NCBI RefSeq assembly: GCF_001830325.1 | Contig: NZ_MHZG01000002.1 | Location: forward strand, 124,001-188,000 | DNA length: 64,000 nt | Direction: 5' to 3' | Source of the DNA: Polynucleobacter sp. GWA2_45_21 | Lineage (GTDB): Bacteria; Pseudomonadota; Gammaproteobacteria; Burkholderiales; Burkholderiaceae | Part shown: in pieces, positions 9,013 through 18,366 of the stretch | How positions within the stretch are numbered: position 1 is the first letter of the stretch | Layout of the letters: the number at the start of each line of letters is the position of its first letter | Notes under the pieces: model-generated | Told to the model about the DNA's origin: nothing | The model's database searches: none | What the model saw: only the letters and a program-made list of their open reading frames with translations | Position numbers and translations under genes: made by a program

Positions 9013-9273
9013 ATGAAAAAACAGTTGCATCTTCAAATCCGTCAAATAGGTAACTCTCGTGGAGTGGTTATTCCTAAGGCTATCCTTGAGCAGGTAGGGT
9101 TTGATGATCAGGCTGACTTGGTGATTGAGGGTGACAGGCTCGTATTAAGTAAACCCAAAAAAAAGCCCCGTGAAGGTTGGGCTGAGGATTCAAGAGCCAT
9201 TGCCGAGGCTGGTGAAGACGAATTAGTGTTGGGCGACTTTATGAATGAAGCTGATGAGGATTGGGTTTGGTAA
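9013..9273 (+). CDS. mazE: AbrB/MazE-family antitoxin
   Basis: 86 residues. The N-terminal SpoVT/AbrB swapped-hairpin domain is clear: LQIRQIGNSRGVVIPKAILEQVGFDDQADLVIEGDRLVLS. The acidic C-terminal tail (EAGEDELVLGDFMNEADEDWVW) is the usual toxin-wrapping segment. It overlaps mazF by 13 bases, giving coupled translation, and likely represses its own promoter with the toxin as corepressor. Confidence 0.92.
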   Translation: MKKQLHLQIRQIGNSRGVVIPKAILEQVGFDDQADLVIEGDRLVLSKPKKKPREGWAEDSRAIAEAGEDELVLGDFMNEADEDWVW

Positions 9274-9599
9274 AAAGTATCGTTTCACGCGGAGATATTT
9301 GGTTAATTAATCTAGATCCAACTATGGGAAGTGAGATTAAAAAGACTCGACCATGTGTTGTTGTATCTCCGCAAGAGATGCATGACTTTTTGCGAACCGT
9401 GATTATTGCGCCAATGACCACAAAAGGAAGATCAGCATCCTATCGCGTGCCGATTACACACGATGGTAAAAAAGGTTTAGTTCTCTTGGATCAGATTCGC
9501 ACAATAGATAAGGCCCGCCTAGTCAAAAGATTAGGCGCAGTCAGCAATAAAACATTGGGAGCTAGTCTCGATATATTGCAGGCAACTTTTACGCCGTAG
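9261..9599 (+). CDS. mazF: MazF/PemK-family endoribonuclease toxin
   Basis: 112 residues. VSRGDIWLINLDPTMGSEIKKTRPCVVVSP is the MazF N-terminal signature, with RGD-W and the TRPCVV strand; IIAPMTTKGRSASYRVPI and LLDQIRTIDKARLVKRLG complete the fold. It should be a sequence-specific, ribosome-independent mRNA interferase. It appears intact. It ends nine bases before the convergent gamma-glutamyltransferase gene. Confidence 0.92.
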   Translation: MGLVKSIVSRGDIWLINLDPTMGSEIKKTRPCVVVSPQEMHDFLRTVIIAPMTTKGRSASYRVPITHDGKKGLVLLDQIRTIDKARLVKRLGAVSNKTLGASLDILQATFTP

Positions 9600-9607
9600 T
9601 TGGAAAT

Positions 9608-11197
9608 CTAGAATCCCGCCGCCAATCCATCGCGGCGATGATCGCTACCAGCAATATAGGCATCTTTAGTTTCTTCGCCGAGCAGCGCAATTGCTTGGGC
9701 GCTACCAAAATCCAAGCTATTTGCTGGCATCACAGTGACTTCATGCCCCATCGCCTTTAAGCCTTCAACCACCGCTGTGGGCATAGAGGCTTCTACTGTG
9801 AGTTTGCCAAGATCATCAATTCTCCAGCGGGGTGCATCAGAGCAAGCTTGCGGATTGAGATACTCATCAACAAATCGCATGACAAACTGAATGTGTCCTT
9901 GTGGCTGCATATTGCCACCCATCACACCAAACGCCATAGTAGGTTGATTACCCTTTGTTAAAAATGCAGGAATGATGGAGTGAAAAGGGCGCTTACCTGG
10001 CCCTACTTGATTGGGATGACCATCAGTCAGGCTAAAGCTCATGCCGCGGTTATGGAGTGCAATGCCGCCGGGAGCAACCACTCCGGAGCCAAAGCCCTTA
10101 AAGTTCGACTGAATGTAAGAAATCATCATGCCGGATTCATCTGCAGCACAAAGGTAAACGGTGCCACCAGCATGTGGATCTCCAGCGCCATATGTTCCCG
10201 CTTGATTGTGATTAATGAGTGCAGCACGGCTAGCCAGATAATCCCTATCTAATAAAGCACTTGCTGCCACCTTCATCGAGCTGGCATCAGATACGTAGGC
10301 ATAAGCATCTGCAAAAGCAATGCGCATTGCTTCTACTTGAAGATGAATACGTTGTGCAGAATTGGCGGGATATTGTTTTACATTGGCTGCCTGCAAAATA
10401 CCCAGCGCCATTTGTGCAGCGATGCCCGAGCCATTGGGTGGTATTTCATGGAGAGTGTATTCACCATAATCAAATGCCAAAGGCTCAACCCATTCAGTTT
10501 GATTATTCGCAAAGTCAGTCATGGTGAAGCAACCACCAGTACTCTGTGCAAAGTCAACCATGCTTTGCGCTAACTTACCGGTATAAAAAGATTCACCTTC
10601 AGTCTCAGCAATTTCACGAAGTGTTTTTGCTTGAGCCGGGTAGCGCCATATTTGGCCGGCAACAGGAGCCTTCCCGTCGATCAAAAAAGAATCACTAAAG
10701 CCAGGTTGATTCTTTAGGATCGGAACTGCTTCGCGCCATTGGCGAGCAATCACCGGCGAAACTGGAAAACCATTCTCGGCATAATCAATTGCGCGCTTAA
10801 AGAGTTGCGCAAAAGGTAGCTTGCCAAATTTACGAGATAACTCAATCCATCCAGACACCATGCCTGGCACGGTTACGGTATTCCAGCCAATCAAATCCAT
10901 TGCAGCTTTGCCTGAAAAATAGTCTGGCGTCCATGCACTGGGTGCCCGACCAGAGGCGTTCATGCCATGCAGTTTTTTGCCATCCCAAATCAATGCGAAG
11001 CCATCCCCACCGAGACCATTCATAGTGGGCTCAACTACGGTGAGTGTGATTGCTGTCGCTAAAGCCGCATCAACCGCATTTCCTCCATGTTGAAGAACTT
11101 CAATGCCAGCTTGGGTTGCTAAAGGCTGTGAGCTAGCAACAGCATTTTTAGCTAACACTGGGGCGCGGGCGCCACTATAGGGAGGAGAAATCAACAT
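9608..11197 (-). CDS. ggt: Gamma-glutamyltransferase family protein
   Basis: 529 residues, an Ntn hydrolase made as a self-cleaving precursor. The N-terminal part has QHGGNAVDAALATAITLTVVEPTMNGLGGDGFALIWDG, and the maturation site is the GGTVYL segment, where Thr346 would be the N-terminal nucleophile of the small subunit. GVMGGNMQPQGHIQFVMRF near the C-terminus is typical. No signal peptide is visible, so unlike E. coli Ggt it may be cytoplasmic. It could hydrolyse glutathione or other gamma-glutamyl compounds. It lies 13 bases behind lrgB on the same strand. Confidence 0.9.
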   Translation of the reverse strand: MLISPPYSGARAPVLAKNAVASSQPLATQAGIEVLQHGGNAVDAALATAITLTVVEPTMNGLGGDGFALIWDGKKLHGMNASGRAPSAWTPDYFSGKAAMDLIGWNTVTVPGMVSGWIELSRKFGKLPFAQLFKRAIDYAENGFPVSPVIARQWREAVPILKNQPGFSDSFLIDGKAPVAGQIWRYPAQAKTLREIAETEGESFYTGKLAQSMVDFAQSTGGCFTMTDFANNQTEWVEPLAFDYGEYTLHEIPPNGSGIAAQMALGILQAANVKQYPANSAQRIHLQVEAMRIAFADAYAYVSDASSMKVAASALLDRDYLASRAALINHNQAGTYGAGDPHAGGTVYLCAADESGMMISYIQSNFKGFGSGVVAPGGIALHNRGMSFSLTDGHPNQVGPGKRPFHSIIPAFLTKGNQPTMAFGVMGGNMQPQGHIQFVMRFVDEYLNPQACSDAPRWRIDDLGKLTVEASMPTAVVEGLKAMGHEVTVMPANSLDFGSAQAIALLGEETKDAYIAGSDHRRDGLAAGF

Positions 11198-11210
11198 AAT
11201 TGCAATTTTC

Positions 11211-11936
11211 TTAGTTAAAGATGTGATACAAAATCGGAATAGCTACCGCACTAATCACGCCGTTCATGCCCATAGCGAGACTGGCATACGTGCCTGCCTC
11301 AGGATGAATACTAAATGCTCGCGAGGTGCCGATACCGTGAGCGCCAATGCCAATGGCAAAGCCACGTTGCCACCATGCCTTCATGCCCAGTGCATTCAGA
11401 ATAAATGGCGCCAAAATAGCCCCCAGAATTCCGGTGGTGACGGCAAAGATAGCGGTGAGGGTTGGGGATACGCTAATACGCTCGGCGATACCCATGGCAA
11501 TTGGTGCGGTTACCGACTTGGGATACATGGCACCAGTGATGCTGGAATCTGCGCCGAATAACTTGGCGATATTGACGGCGCTGATGATGGATACCAAGCC
11601 ACCTACAACTAAAGACGCTAGCAAGGGAAAAGATCGACCCTTAAGACTGCTGAGTCCTCTATATATTGGTATTGCCAACGACACAGTGGCCGAGCCTAAT
11701 AAGAAATGAATAAATTGAGCACCTTCAAAATAGGTGGAATAGGGCATCTCAATCAATTGAATCATGCTGGCCACCAAGATGATGGCAATAGCTACTGGGT
11801 TCGCCAGGGGATTTTGTTTAGTCGCTCTATAGATCAAGAGGCCAATTTGATAGGCTGCCAAAGTAATAAAGAGGGCAAATAAGGGGCTAGCCGAGAGGTA
11901 AACCCAAATCTCTACGATGGAGTGCTTTTCACTCAT
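11211..11936 (-). CDS. lrgB: LrgB/CidB-family membrane protein
   Basis: 241 residues, polytopic. The family signature MYPKSVTAPIAMGIAERI is near residue 138 and GIGAHGIGTSRAFSIHPEAGTYASLAMGMNGV near 196. LrgAB/CidAB pairs were first described as holin/antiholin-like regulators of murein hydrolases, and homologues have since been linked to export of small organic acids. It overlaps the LrgA-like gene by four bases. Confidence 0.92.
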   Translation of the reverse strand: MSEKHSIVEIWVYLSASPLFALFITLAAYQIGLLIYRATKQNPLANPVAIAIILVASMIQLIEMPYSTYFEGAQFIHFLLGSATVSLAIPIYRGLSSLKGRSFPLLASLVVGGLVSIISAVNIAKLFGADSSITGAMYPKSVTAPIAMGIAERISVSPTLTAIFAVTTGILGAILAPFILNALGMKAWWQRGFAIGIGAHGIGTSRAFSIHPEAGTYASLAMGMNGVISAVAIPILYHIFN

Positions 11937-12286
11937 GATTCTGTGCTTTGGTGTTTTGCACTCAAAAAGCGGACAACAATTGCCGTTGTGGCGATTGTGA
12001 GAATAACGCTACCCACTAAGGCGCTCACAATAGCCAGTGCATTGGCTTTGAGTTGAGGTAAAAATAGAACCACACCTACTGCTGCCGGTACGAATAAGAG
12101 TCCAAGGTATTGGCTAAAGCCGTCTGCGACCATGGCGAGATCGTTGTTAATCCCTTTGCGTAGTACCAGCCAAATAATCAGTAGTACCAAGCCAATCACA
12201 GGACCCGGAAGAGTCGGCAAGGCGAACTTGGATACGAGCTCGCCTAGACTCTGGAATAACAGTATTTGAACAAGGCCGGAGATCAT
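11933..12286 (-). CDS. lrgA: LrgA/CidA-family holin-like protein
   Basis: 117 residues with four membrane segments. LPTLPGPVIGLVLLIIWLVL and FSQYLGLLFVPAAVGVVLF are the CidA/LrgA motifs. It is the first gene of the LrgA-LrgB pair and is translationally coupled to it by an ATGA overlap. No LytR-type regulator is adjacent. Confidence 0.92.
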   Translation of the reverse strand: MISGLVQILLFQSLGELVSKFALPTLPGPVIGLVLLIIWLVLRKGINNDLAMVADGFSQYLGLLFVPAAVGVVLFLPQLKANALAIVSALVGSVILTIATTAIVVRFLSAKHQSTES

Positions 12287-12309
12287 AGATAAGGCCTCAG
12301 AGATTCAAC

Positions 12310-13164
12310 TTAATCGGAGAAGACAACCGAAGTGGCTCCATTAATCAAGACGCGGTCATGCAAGTAATAACGAAGAGCGCGTGAAAGCACGGTGCGCTCT
12401 AAATCTCGACCTTTGCGAACCAAGTCTTCAGGTGTATCGCCATGGGTGACGCGAGTCACGTCTTGTTCAATGATCGGACCTTCATCCAAATCGCTAGTAA
12501 CAAAGTGTGCTGTAGCGCCAATCAGCTTAATGCCTCGCGCATGAGCCTGGTGGTAAGGCTTGGCACCTTTGAAGCTAGGCAAGAATGAGTGATGAACGTT
12601 AATGCAGCGTCCAGATAATTTGGTGGACAAGTCATCTGACAGAATTTGCATATAGCGCGCCAAAATAACCATATCCACTTTGGACTCAGCAACAATTTCC
12701 AAGAGTTTGGCTTCTTGTGCTGGTTTGGTTTCTGGTGTGACGGGAAGGTGATAAAACGGAATATCGGCAAAATCAATGCTGGAGTAAACCTCGCGCGGAT
12801 GATTGGAAACGATTCCGCAAATAATCATTGGTAATTCACCAATACGCCAGCGATAGAGTAAGTCTACCAGGCAATGATCTAGCTTAGATGCCATGATCAA
12901 TACGCGCTTTAAATCTTTGACGGCACGCAAGTCCCAAGTGAGATCAAAACGGTCAGCGATTTCTACAAAGCCAGTTCTCAAAGTGTTGCTATCAGCACTA
13001 CAGCTAAAACTCACGCGCATAAAGAAACGTTTAGAAGCTTTGTCATCAAACTGTTGAGCTTCTTCAATATCACCACCCAATTCATAGATGTAGGTTGAAA
13101 CTGCGGCAACAATGCCTGGACGATTAGGGCAGGTAAGTGTGAGGTAGTAATTTTCTGTAGTCAT
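12310..13164 (-). CDS. purU: Formyltetrahydrofolate deformylase PurU
   Basis: 284 residues. An N-terminal ACT domain ([34 protein letters not shown]) precedes the formyltransferase-fold domain with [35 protein letters not shown] and [14 protein letters not shown], which holds the N-H-D catalytic set. PurU hydrolyses 10-formyl-THF to formate and THF, supplying formate for PurT and balancing one-carbon pools. Formate made here could feed the formate dehydrogenase at 30-35 kb. It sits 23 bases upstream of lrgA on the same strand. Confidence 0.95.
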   Translation of the reverse strand: MTTENYYLTLTCPNRPGIVAAVSTYIYELGGDIEEAQQFDDKASKRFFMRVSFSCSADSNTLRTGFVEIADRFDLTWDLRAVKDLKRVLIMASKLDHCLVDLLYRWRIGELPMIICGIVSNHPREVYSSIDFADIPFYHLPVTPETKPAQEAKLLEIVAESKVDMVILARYMQILSDDLSTKLSGRCINVHHSFLPSFKGAKPYHQAHARGIKLIGATAHFVTSDLDEGPIIEQDVTRVTHGDTPEDLVRKGRDLERTVLSRALRYYLHDRVLINGATSVVFSD

Positions 13165-13209
13165 GGCTTTAGTAAATGGGATTGCTTATAAGGCCTAATT
13201 TTAGACTGC

Positions 13210-13611
13210 TTATTTAGAAGTGGTCAGGCTATCTGCAGGGCCTGGATAAGGCTCGCTCATATCTTTGATGGTGGGGACGGGAATATCGCTGCAAATGGGT
13301 TTAGGTCCCAAAGCATTGAGGAAATTGCAATCTTGCTTGGTGGCTGCAGAAGCGGCGTGTTCTAAGGGGGATTTTCCGGTGGTGGCCGTAGAGATGGCGC
13401 TCACCGCAGTTGAAGGATTTGCTACTGCTACTGAGACGGCAGCAGTCCCAGCAGAGCTAGCTACACCAGTTGCTGAACTACCTAGGGCTAAAAGAGGGGC
13501 TGCGCAACCCATCATACCGAGGCAAAGGGCAGCGCCTCCAAGGATGGCGGTTAGATAAAAGCAAAAAGCAGACCAGCCCGATGGGTTTGGTCTGCTTAGG
13601 CAGGCATTCAA
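13210..13611 (-). CDS. Putative lipoprotein of unknown function
   Basis: The open frame extends to 13671, but that would overlap the upstream gene and start inside its tail. A TTG at 13611 gives 133 residues; no ATG or GTG lies between it and the lipobox-like GMMGC. The region before the cysteine is hydrophobic (LTAILGGAALCLGMMGC), suggesting lipidation. An alanine/serine/threonine-rich segment follows, then CNFLNALGPKPICSDIPVP. A terminator hairpin of the preceding gene lies inside the 5' part of this frame, so the start is unsettled. No family recognised. Confidence 0.55.
   Translation of the reverse strand: MNACLSRPNPSGWSAFCFYLTAILGGAALCLGMMGCAAPLLALGSSATGVASSAGTAAVSVAVANPSTAVSAISTATTGKSPLEHAASAATKQDCNFLNALGPKPICSDIPVPTIKDMSEPYPGPADSLTTSK
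13562..13595 (-). terminator. Rho-independent terminator of the 13622-14029 gene
   Basis: On the minus strand GCAGACCA and TGGTCTGC pair around 12 bases and are followed by TTTTTGCTTTT. It follows the stop of the upstream gene by about 26 bases and overlaps the 5' end of the next frame. Confidence 0.75.
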
Positions 13612-13621
13612 AGAAATGTAA

Positions 13622-14029
13622 TTATTTGCGCTGGCAGACAACGTTAAATACTCCTGCTGCCCATGATTCATTTACAACAGGTTCAAATTCACTATCTGGA
13701 GTCTTGTTATCTGAAACTACTGCGCCGCTACCTTTATTGCCAGCAAACTCTTTGTATTCGATTGGGCGATAGCTAATAGCTGGACAGTTGTATTCATTGA
13801 TCCCAATGATTGAGCTAACAGGCTGCTTTGTTTTGGGATTTACGCCAGGTTTTTTAAAATCTAACATCGACATAATCTGTGCTTTTTCACCAGAAGCGCT
13901 AACGGTATCTAGATCTACATAAACCACCATTAACTCATTTGATCCCAATTCTTTCCACTCAGCGAAACTGCTGGAGAATGGAAGTAGGGAGAGGGCGGTA
14001 AAAATAGTGAGTGTGTGTAATTTTTTCAT
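13622..14029 (-). CDS. Secreted surface-adhesin-E-like small protein
   Basis: 135 residues from ATG 14029; the frame extends six codons further, but MKKLHTLTIFTALSLLPFSSSFA is a clean signal peptide with cleavage after SFA. The mature part, EWKELGSNELMVVYVDLDTVSASGEKAQIMSMLDFKKP followed by ISYRPIEYKEF, resembles the small periplasmic proteins grouped as surface-adhesin protein E-like (PF16747). That assignment is by pattern only. A terminator follows at 13562-13595. Confidence 0.72.
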   Translation of the reverse strand: MKKLHTLTIFTALSLLPFSSSFAEWKELGSNELMVVYVDLDTVSASGEKAQIMSMLDFKKPGVNPKTKQPVSSIIGINEYNCPAISYRPIEYKEFAGNKGSGAVVSDNKTPDSEFEPVVNESWAAGVFNVVCQRK

Positions 14030-14100
14030 ATTCAATAGCGTTGCCAATCAATCAGTTAAACCCCAATCGGGCCTCTAGCCCCTATTCTAAACTCCCCGGC

Positions 14101-16566
14101 TTATTTTTCCTTAATATTCAGATCCAGCTGCCTGCTAATTTTTTTGGGTTTCATTTGCTGTGGGAGATATTCATTTTGAGCCCAAAGTCCACTCATATTC
14201 CGATAGAGCTTACTTTGCACCCAGCCAGATTGACCAGTTTGATAAATAAAGAGAGATTGCTCTAAATCAGACAAATCAAAGAGCGTCCGAAGGCTTGGGG
14301 CCTGCTTGGTTTCAAAAGGATTGTCGGCTCTCAGAAGTTCCAGGCGCCCCACATTGATGCTAAAGCTATCCCCGGGAAAAGGCTGCGTCAAATTGAAGAG
14401 GCTTCCCAAGAGAGGGACCTTGCTTAATGGTCGATGCTCTGAGACGGCAATATGTGCATTGCCCCAAGTCCAATTTTTGGGGTTATTGCCAAATTGGGCG
14501 CTCAGCTGCTCTAGTGCTTTATCAAGTGCCGCATTGGAAGCGTCCGCACAACTTTCAATTTGTTCAGTATTGGGATCATTGCACCAAGGGCTATCTGGAT
14601 TTTGCAATTGCAAAATCAAAGGCTGTCTAAAGTTGCGTGCCCCGTAATTTTCTGTGAACAAATATCCCAAACGAGAAAAAAGTTTTCTTGATAGCTGATC
14701 AGCCCAAGCGTTGAATATGAGTGCACCAGCACTATCTATTTTCATATCGCCATCAAAGTTTCTGCTCGGCTCAATGGCTTGTTGAGCTAAAGGATGTTTT
14801 GATTGAGCGGACTTAAATAATTCTAATAATGGTGTAGCGCCCAAAGAGAGGGTATCTGCTTGCATTGATTTCATGGAGGCAAGATCATGCACAGATTTGC
14901 CTTTGATGAGATCTACGATTCTGTCGTAGCGGGTTGGCAAATCCCAGTCGCCAGTGAGCGGGTTGGGATCGTTGCTAGACAATATTCTTTGGTTGGCTGT
15001 GGCTATCCAGTTTGCGTCTGGGTTATTGCTACTGGGTAGTTGATCAAATGGAACGTATCCAGCCCAGTCATATTGCTTCTCCCAGCCCAGTGCAGGTGCT
15101 ACTCCATATAGCCCTTGGTGCAAGGTGCGCTTAGGGGCAACACCAGCCGCCTGAAGTGAAATATTTCCATCGACATCTGCCATCACTACGTTTTGCATGG
15201 GTGCATAGTTTTTGCGCAACGCTTGCTTAAACGCATTGATATCTTTTGCGTGATTCATATCGAGCAAACCAGCAACAGATTGATTTTCAATATCCAGGGC
15301 AGTCCAGCGTAAGCTGAGGGCAAAACGATCGGTATCAATAGCTCGTTTGGCTCGTGCATATGATTCTGAAATCACGGGGCCATGTCGAGTCTCTTTAACC
15401 AAAAAGCGAAGCGGGGGCTGACCTTTGATGTCGATGATTTCTTGTCGCACTTTAAATGGAAGCGATCCTTCTGGGCCTCGATAGACACCAGGATTTTTTG
15501 GGTCTAATTGCTCAATATATAAATCCTGAACATCTGGGCCGGTATTCGTAAAGCTCCAAGCGAACTTATCAGTTCTACCCAATACCACCGCCGGAATACC
15601 AGGCAGGGTAGCGCCAATGACATTAAGGCTTGGTGCCTCCATATGAGCCATATACCAAATGGCTGGCGCTGATAAGCCGAGATGTGGGTCATTAGCAAGT
15701 AACGGTTTGCCAGAAGCTGTGAGCTTCCCGCTCAGCGCCCAGTTATTAGACCCAAGGCCATCCTTGCCGCCTGGCACTTCATTGATGGCCAATTCAGTGG
15801 CAGGTAGCTTTTTCGACTTTTGATCGCGTGTGAGCGGATTCGGATTAAATACATTGATGTCCCGATACATTTTGGCAAAGTCAACATTGCTCACAGGGTC
15901 GCCTGGCGTATATGCTGGCATCACTTCCCATACTTGCTTCGTAGTCAAAAATTGCGAGAGCTCAAGTCGCTGCAATTCTTTATGCCAGTTACCACCCAGA
16001 TCTAGTGCCATCATCAACATCCATGCCACGCTGTCCGTAGGGGACCAATGACCTGGTTTAGATCCAGTTAAAAAATATTCAACCGGCAGGGCCCAACCCA
16101 AGTGAGCATTGCCAGCATTGACTCCATCCGCATAGGATTGCAGCAATCGCTTGGCGGCAATAGGGTAGCGATCAAACTGTTTTTCAGCGGCATGTTTAAT
16201 GCCTAAGGTACGAATAAAGCGATCAATCGCTAGAGTTTCTTTACCGAGGATTTCAGAGAGTCGACCGCTGGATAGGCGGCGGTTAATTTCCATTTGCCAG
16301 GAACGTTCGCTAGCATGTAAATAGCCCAAGGCAAAGAGTGCGTCGCTTGAGCTTTTTGCCTGAATATGCGGAATGTCGCTCTCATCAAAGCTAATCGCAA
16401 CGGAATCCCCAAGGGTTTTAATGACCCGCTTACCGGAGGGGTTGGTTTGAGCTGAAACAAGGTAGATTATTCCAGCTGTAATGAGCAATATTAGGCCTGC
16501 AGAACCAAGCCAAAAGACGGCTTTGAATAGAGCCTTGAGACCTGGGCTTGGAGCGGATATTTTCAT
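14101..16566 (-). CDS. Penicillin acylase (amidase) family Ntn hydrolase
   Basis: 821 residues. An N-terminal anchor or signal (residues 13-40) exports the protein. The alpha part carries DIPHIQAKSSSDALFALGYLHASERSWQMEINRR; the autocleavage point is GLGSNNWALSG, with Ser273 as the predicted beta-chain N-terminal nucleophile, then PLLANDPHLGL and the asparagine-bearing regions of the beta chain. Members cleave acyl amides: penicillins, N-acyl homoserine lactones or other N-acylated compounds. The natural substrate is unknown here. It stands alone on the minus strand, about 50 bases upstream of a secreted small protein. Confidence 0.92.
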   Translation of the reverse strand: MKISAPSPGLKALFKAVFWLGSAGLILLITAGIIYLVSAQTNPSGKRVIKTLGDSVAISFDESDIPHIQAKSSSDALFALGYLHASERSWQMEINRRLSSGRLSEILGKETLAIDRFIRTLGIKHAAEKQFDRYPIAAKRLLQSYADGVNAGNAHLGWALPVEYFLTGSKPGHWSPTDSVAWMLMMALDLGGNWHKELQRLELSQFLTTKQVWEVMPAYTPGDPVSNVDFAKMYRDINVFNPNPLTRDQKSKKLPATELAINEVPGGKDGLGSNNWALSGKLTASGKPLLANDPHLGLSAPAIWYMAHMEAPSLNVIGATLPGIPAVVLGRTDKFAWSFTNTGPDVQDLYIEQLDPKNPGVYRGPEGSLPFKVRQEIIDIKGQPPLRFLVKETRHGPVISESYARAKRAIDTDRFALSLRWTALDIENQSVAGLLDMNHAKDINAFKQALRKNYAPMQNVVMADVDGNISLQAAGVAPKRTLHQGLYGVAPALGWEKQYDWAGYVPFDQLPSSNNPDANWIATANQRILSSNDPNPLTGDWDLPTRYDRIVDLIKGKSVHDLASMKSMQADTLSLGATPLLELFKSAQSKHPLAQQAIEPSRNFDGDMKIDSAGALIFNAWADQLSRKLFSRLGYLFTENYGARNFRQPLILQLQNPDSPWCNDPNTEQIESCADASNAALDKALEQLSAQFGNNPKNWTWGNAHIAVSEHRPLSKVPLLGSLFNLTQPFPGDSFSINVGRLELLRADNPFETKQAPSLRTLFDLSDLEQSLFIYQTGQSGWVQSKLYRNMSGLWAQNEYLPQQMKPKKISRQLDLNIKEK

Positions 16567-16700
16567 GGGAATAGTTTAGTGGGTTTGCCTTGGCTGCCAG
16601 ACCAGCCCAGATGATTGGTGGCTTCCCGCCCCAAATGAGCCTCGCATGCTAAAATTTTGCTTGTCTTGATTTATTTAGTACGGCTTTATTGCTCGTGCGA

Positions 16701-16789
16701 GCCCGAGTGGTGAAATCGGTAGACACAGCAGATTTAAAATCTGCCGACTCAAAAAAGTCGTGCCGGTTCGATTCCGGCCTCGGGCACCA
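16701..16789 (+). tRNA. tRNA-Leu (anticodon TAA)
   Basis: The acceptor stem GCCCGAG/CTCGGGC, a D arm with GAAATCGGTAGACAC, anticodon stem GCAGA/TCTGC with loop TTTAAAA (anticodon TAA), and a long variable arm CGACTC/AAGTCG mark a class II tRNA. The T loop is TTCGATT. CCA is encoded at 16787-16789. Confidence 0.96.
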
Positions 16790-16810
16790 ATCGATTGATT
16801 TCAGGCATCT

Positions 16811-17257
16811 TTGAAATACCTTCCTATTCTTCTACTATTTCTATTTGTCACTCCCTGTTTGGCGGTAGAGCCTCTGGTTTTTACTTGTGAGCGCACAGAA
16901 AAGAATTACACCGAAACCTACGATCTCAAGCTTATTCCCGCCTCAAAAAATCAGAAGGCAAAAGTCTTTGTTGATGATCGAGATTTAGATCAGTCAGATG
17001 AGTTTGGTCGGCAAATAGTGAAGAACGTGCTTATCACCGAATCCACAGTACTGATTTCGATGGAGGCTCACTTTCCTCCAGAGAGTTTTGACGGTGTTCA
17101 GTACGGGGCGGGTTCAGTCATCACAGCGATAACGATTAATCGTGCCACTGGTCAGTTGAGAAAAGCGGAGACCATAAAAGGTGGAATTCTGTCAGCAACC
17201 CTCGGTGAGGGTACAAAGACTTACCAAGAGCAGTGCACAGCCGCTAAAAAACCTTAG
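16811..17257 (+). CDS. Secreted protein of unknown function
   Basis: 148 residues from a TTG start, 21 bases after tRNA-Leu. It has a signal peptide (KYLPILLLFLFVTPCLA, cleavage near residue 18) and a mature domain beginning VEPLVFTCERTEKNYTETYDLKLI. No family recognised; size and composition fit a small periplasmic protein. The stop overlaps the convergent exbD stop by four bases. No ATG is available near the signal peptide, which supports the TTG. Confidence 0.72.
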   Translation: MKYLPILLLFLFVTPCLAVEPLVFTCERTEKNYTETYDLKLIPASKNQKAKVFVDDRDLDQSDEFGRQIVKNVLITESTVLISMEAHFPPESFDGVQYGAGSVITAITINRATGQLRKAETIKGGILSATLGEGTKTYQEQCTAAKKP

Positions 17258-17667
17258 TTAGGTTCGGTTACAAATCCAAGCTTAGTTAAACCAGCTCTGC
17301 GCGATGCGGCTAGCACTTGAGCAACATACTCATACTTCACAGACTTATCGGCGCGCAAATTAATTTCCGGTTGCGGTTCTTTCTGAGCAGCTTTTTCTGC
17401 ATAGCCATCAAACGTCTTTAAATCAATTTGGGTGCTATTCCAAAATATGTGACCCTGAGCATCAATCGAGAGCTGCACTGACTCTGGCTTCACTTCATTT
17501 CTGACGCTATTCGCTTTTGGCAATTCCACTTTGACTGCTTGCTGAATGACCGGCAGGGTGATGATGAAAATAATTAACAGTACCAACATGACATCCACCA
17601 TTGGAGTCATGTTGATTTCGGACATGATGCCGCTGTCCTCGGAATCGCTCTGAAGATTAAAAGACAT
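17254..17667 (-). CDS. exbD: ExbD/TolR-family energy transducer subunit
   Basis: 137 residues. One N-terminal membrane segment (MVDVMLVLLIIFIITLPVIQ) contains the conserved membrane aspartate in TPMVDVMLVLLI, needed for proton-driven force generation. The periplasmic domain follows (PEINLRADKSVKYEYVAQVLAASRRAGL). It works with ExbB to energise TonB. It is the last gene of the murI-tonB-exbB-exbD run, two bases after exbB. Confidence 0.93.
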   Translation of the reverse strand: MSFNLQSDSEDSGIMSEINMTPMVDVMLVLLIIFIITLPVIQQAVKVELPKANSVRNEVKPESVQLSIDAQGHIFWNSTQIDLKTFDGYAEKAAQKEPQPEINLRADKSVKYEYVAQVLAASRRAGLTKLGFVTEPN

Positions 17668-17669
17668 AC

Positions 17670-18362
17670 TTATTCTCCGGACTTCACGCGGGCGCCAGTT
17701 ACAAAATAGGCGAGTAGATCATTGCCAAAGCGATTGAGATCGGCGACCAATAATTTATTGGCGCGATTAATGGCATTGAATCCGAGCACCGCAGGAATTG
17801 CCACTGCTAGGCCTAAGGCGGTCATGATAAGTGCTTCACCAATAGGGCCGGCAACCTGATCAATCTGCGCGCTGCCTGAGCTACTGATCGCGATTAAGGC
17901 ATGGTAGATGCCCCATACGGTTCCAAATAGACCCACAAACGGTGATATTGCACCAGTAGAACCCAAGAAGGTGAGCCCTTTTTGGAATTGCGCTGCTACG
18001 CCGTCAATGCTGTTCTTGAGGCTTCTCGCCATCCACTCAGAGTAGTTCAGCGTTTGCAGAAGCTCGCGATGATTAGTGGATTGACTCTGATGGTGGATCG
18101 AAGCGCCGCTTGCTGCCTTCGCAATCTGATAGTAAGGGTTGCTTGCATGGCTAGTAAATGCGTTCAGACCTTGATCATATGAGGTGGCACGCCAAAATTG
18201 ATCAACCTCTACCTTCAATTTGTTCAGAGTACGCAAATCCCAAAAGCGTGACAGGAGAATGACCCAGGTCACAACAGAGCAAGTGAGTAGGATGATTGCT
18301 ACAAAGCGGGTAACAGCATCGCCTTCAAGCCAGAGATTTGCTAAGCCAAATGGTGTATTCAT
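17670..18362 (-). CDS. exbB: ExbB/TolQ-family proton channel protein
   Basis: 230 residues with three membrane segments, at about residues 17-37, 132-155 and 175-200. The MotA/TolQ/ExbB signature is GLTFLGSTGAISPFVGLFGTVWGIYHALIAI, followed by GPIGEALIMTALGLAVAIPAVLGFNAI. Placement between tonB and exbD, with 2-4 base gaps, marks it as ExbB rather than TolQ. Confidence 0.93.
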   Translation of the reverse strand: MNTPFGLANLWLEGDAVTRFVAIILLTCSVVTWVILLSRFWDLRTLNKLKVEVDQFWRATSYDQGLNAFTSHASNPYYQIAKAASGASIHHQSQSTNHRELLQTLNYSEWMARSLKNSIDGVAAQFQKGLTFLGSTGAISPFVGLFGTVWGIYHALIAISSSGSAQIDQVAGPIGEALIMTALGLAVAIPAVLGFNAINRANKLLVADLNRFGNDLLAYFVTGARVKSGE

Positions 18363-18366
18363 AATA

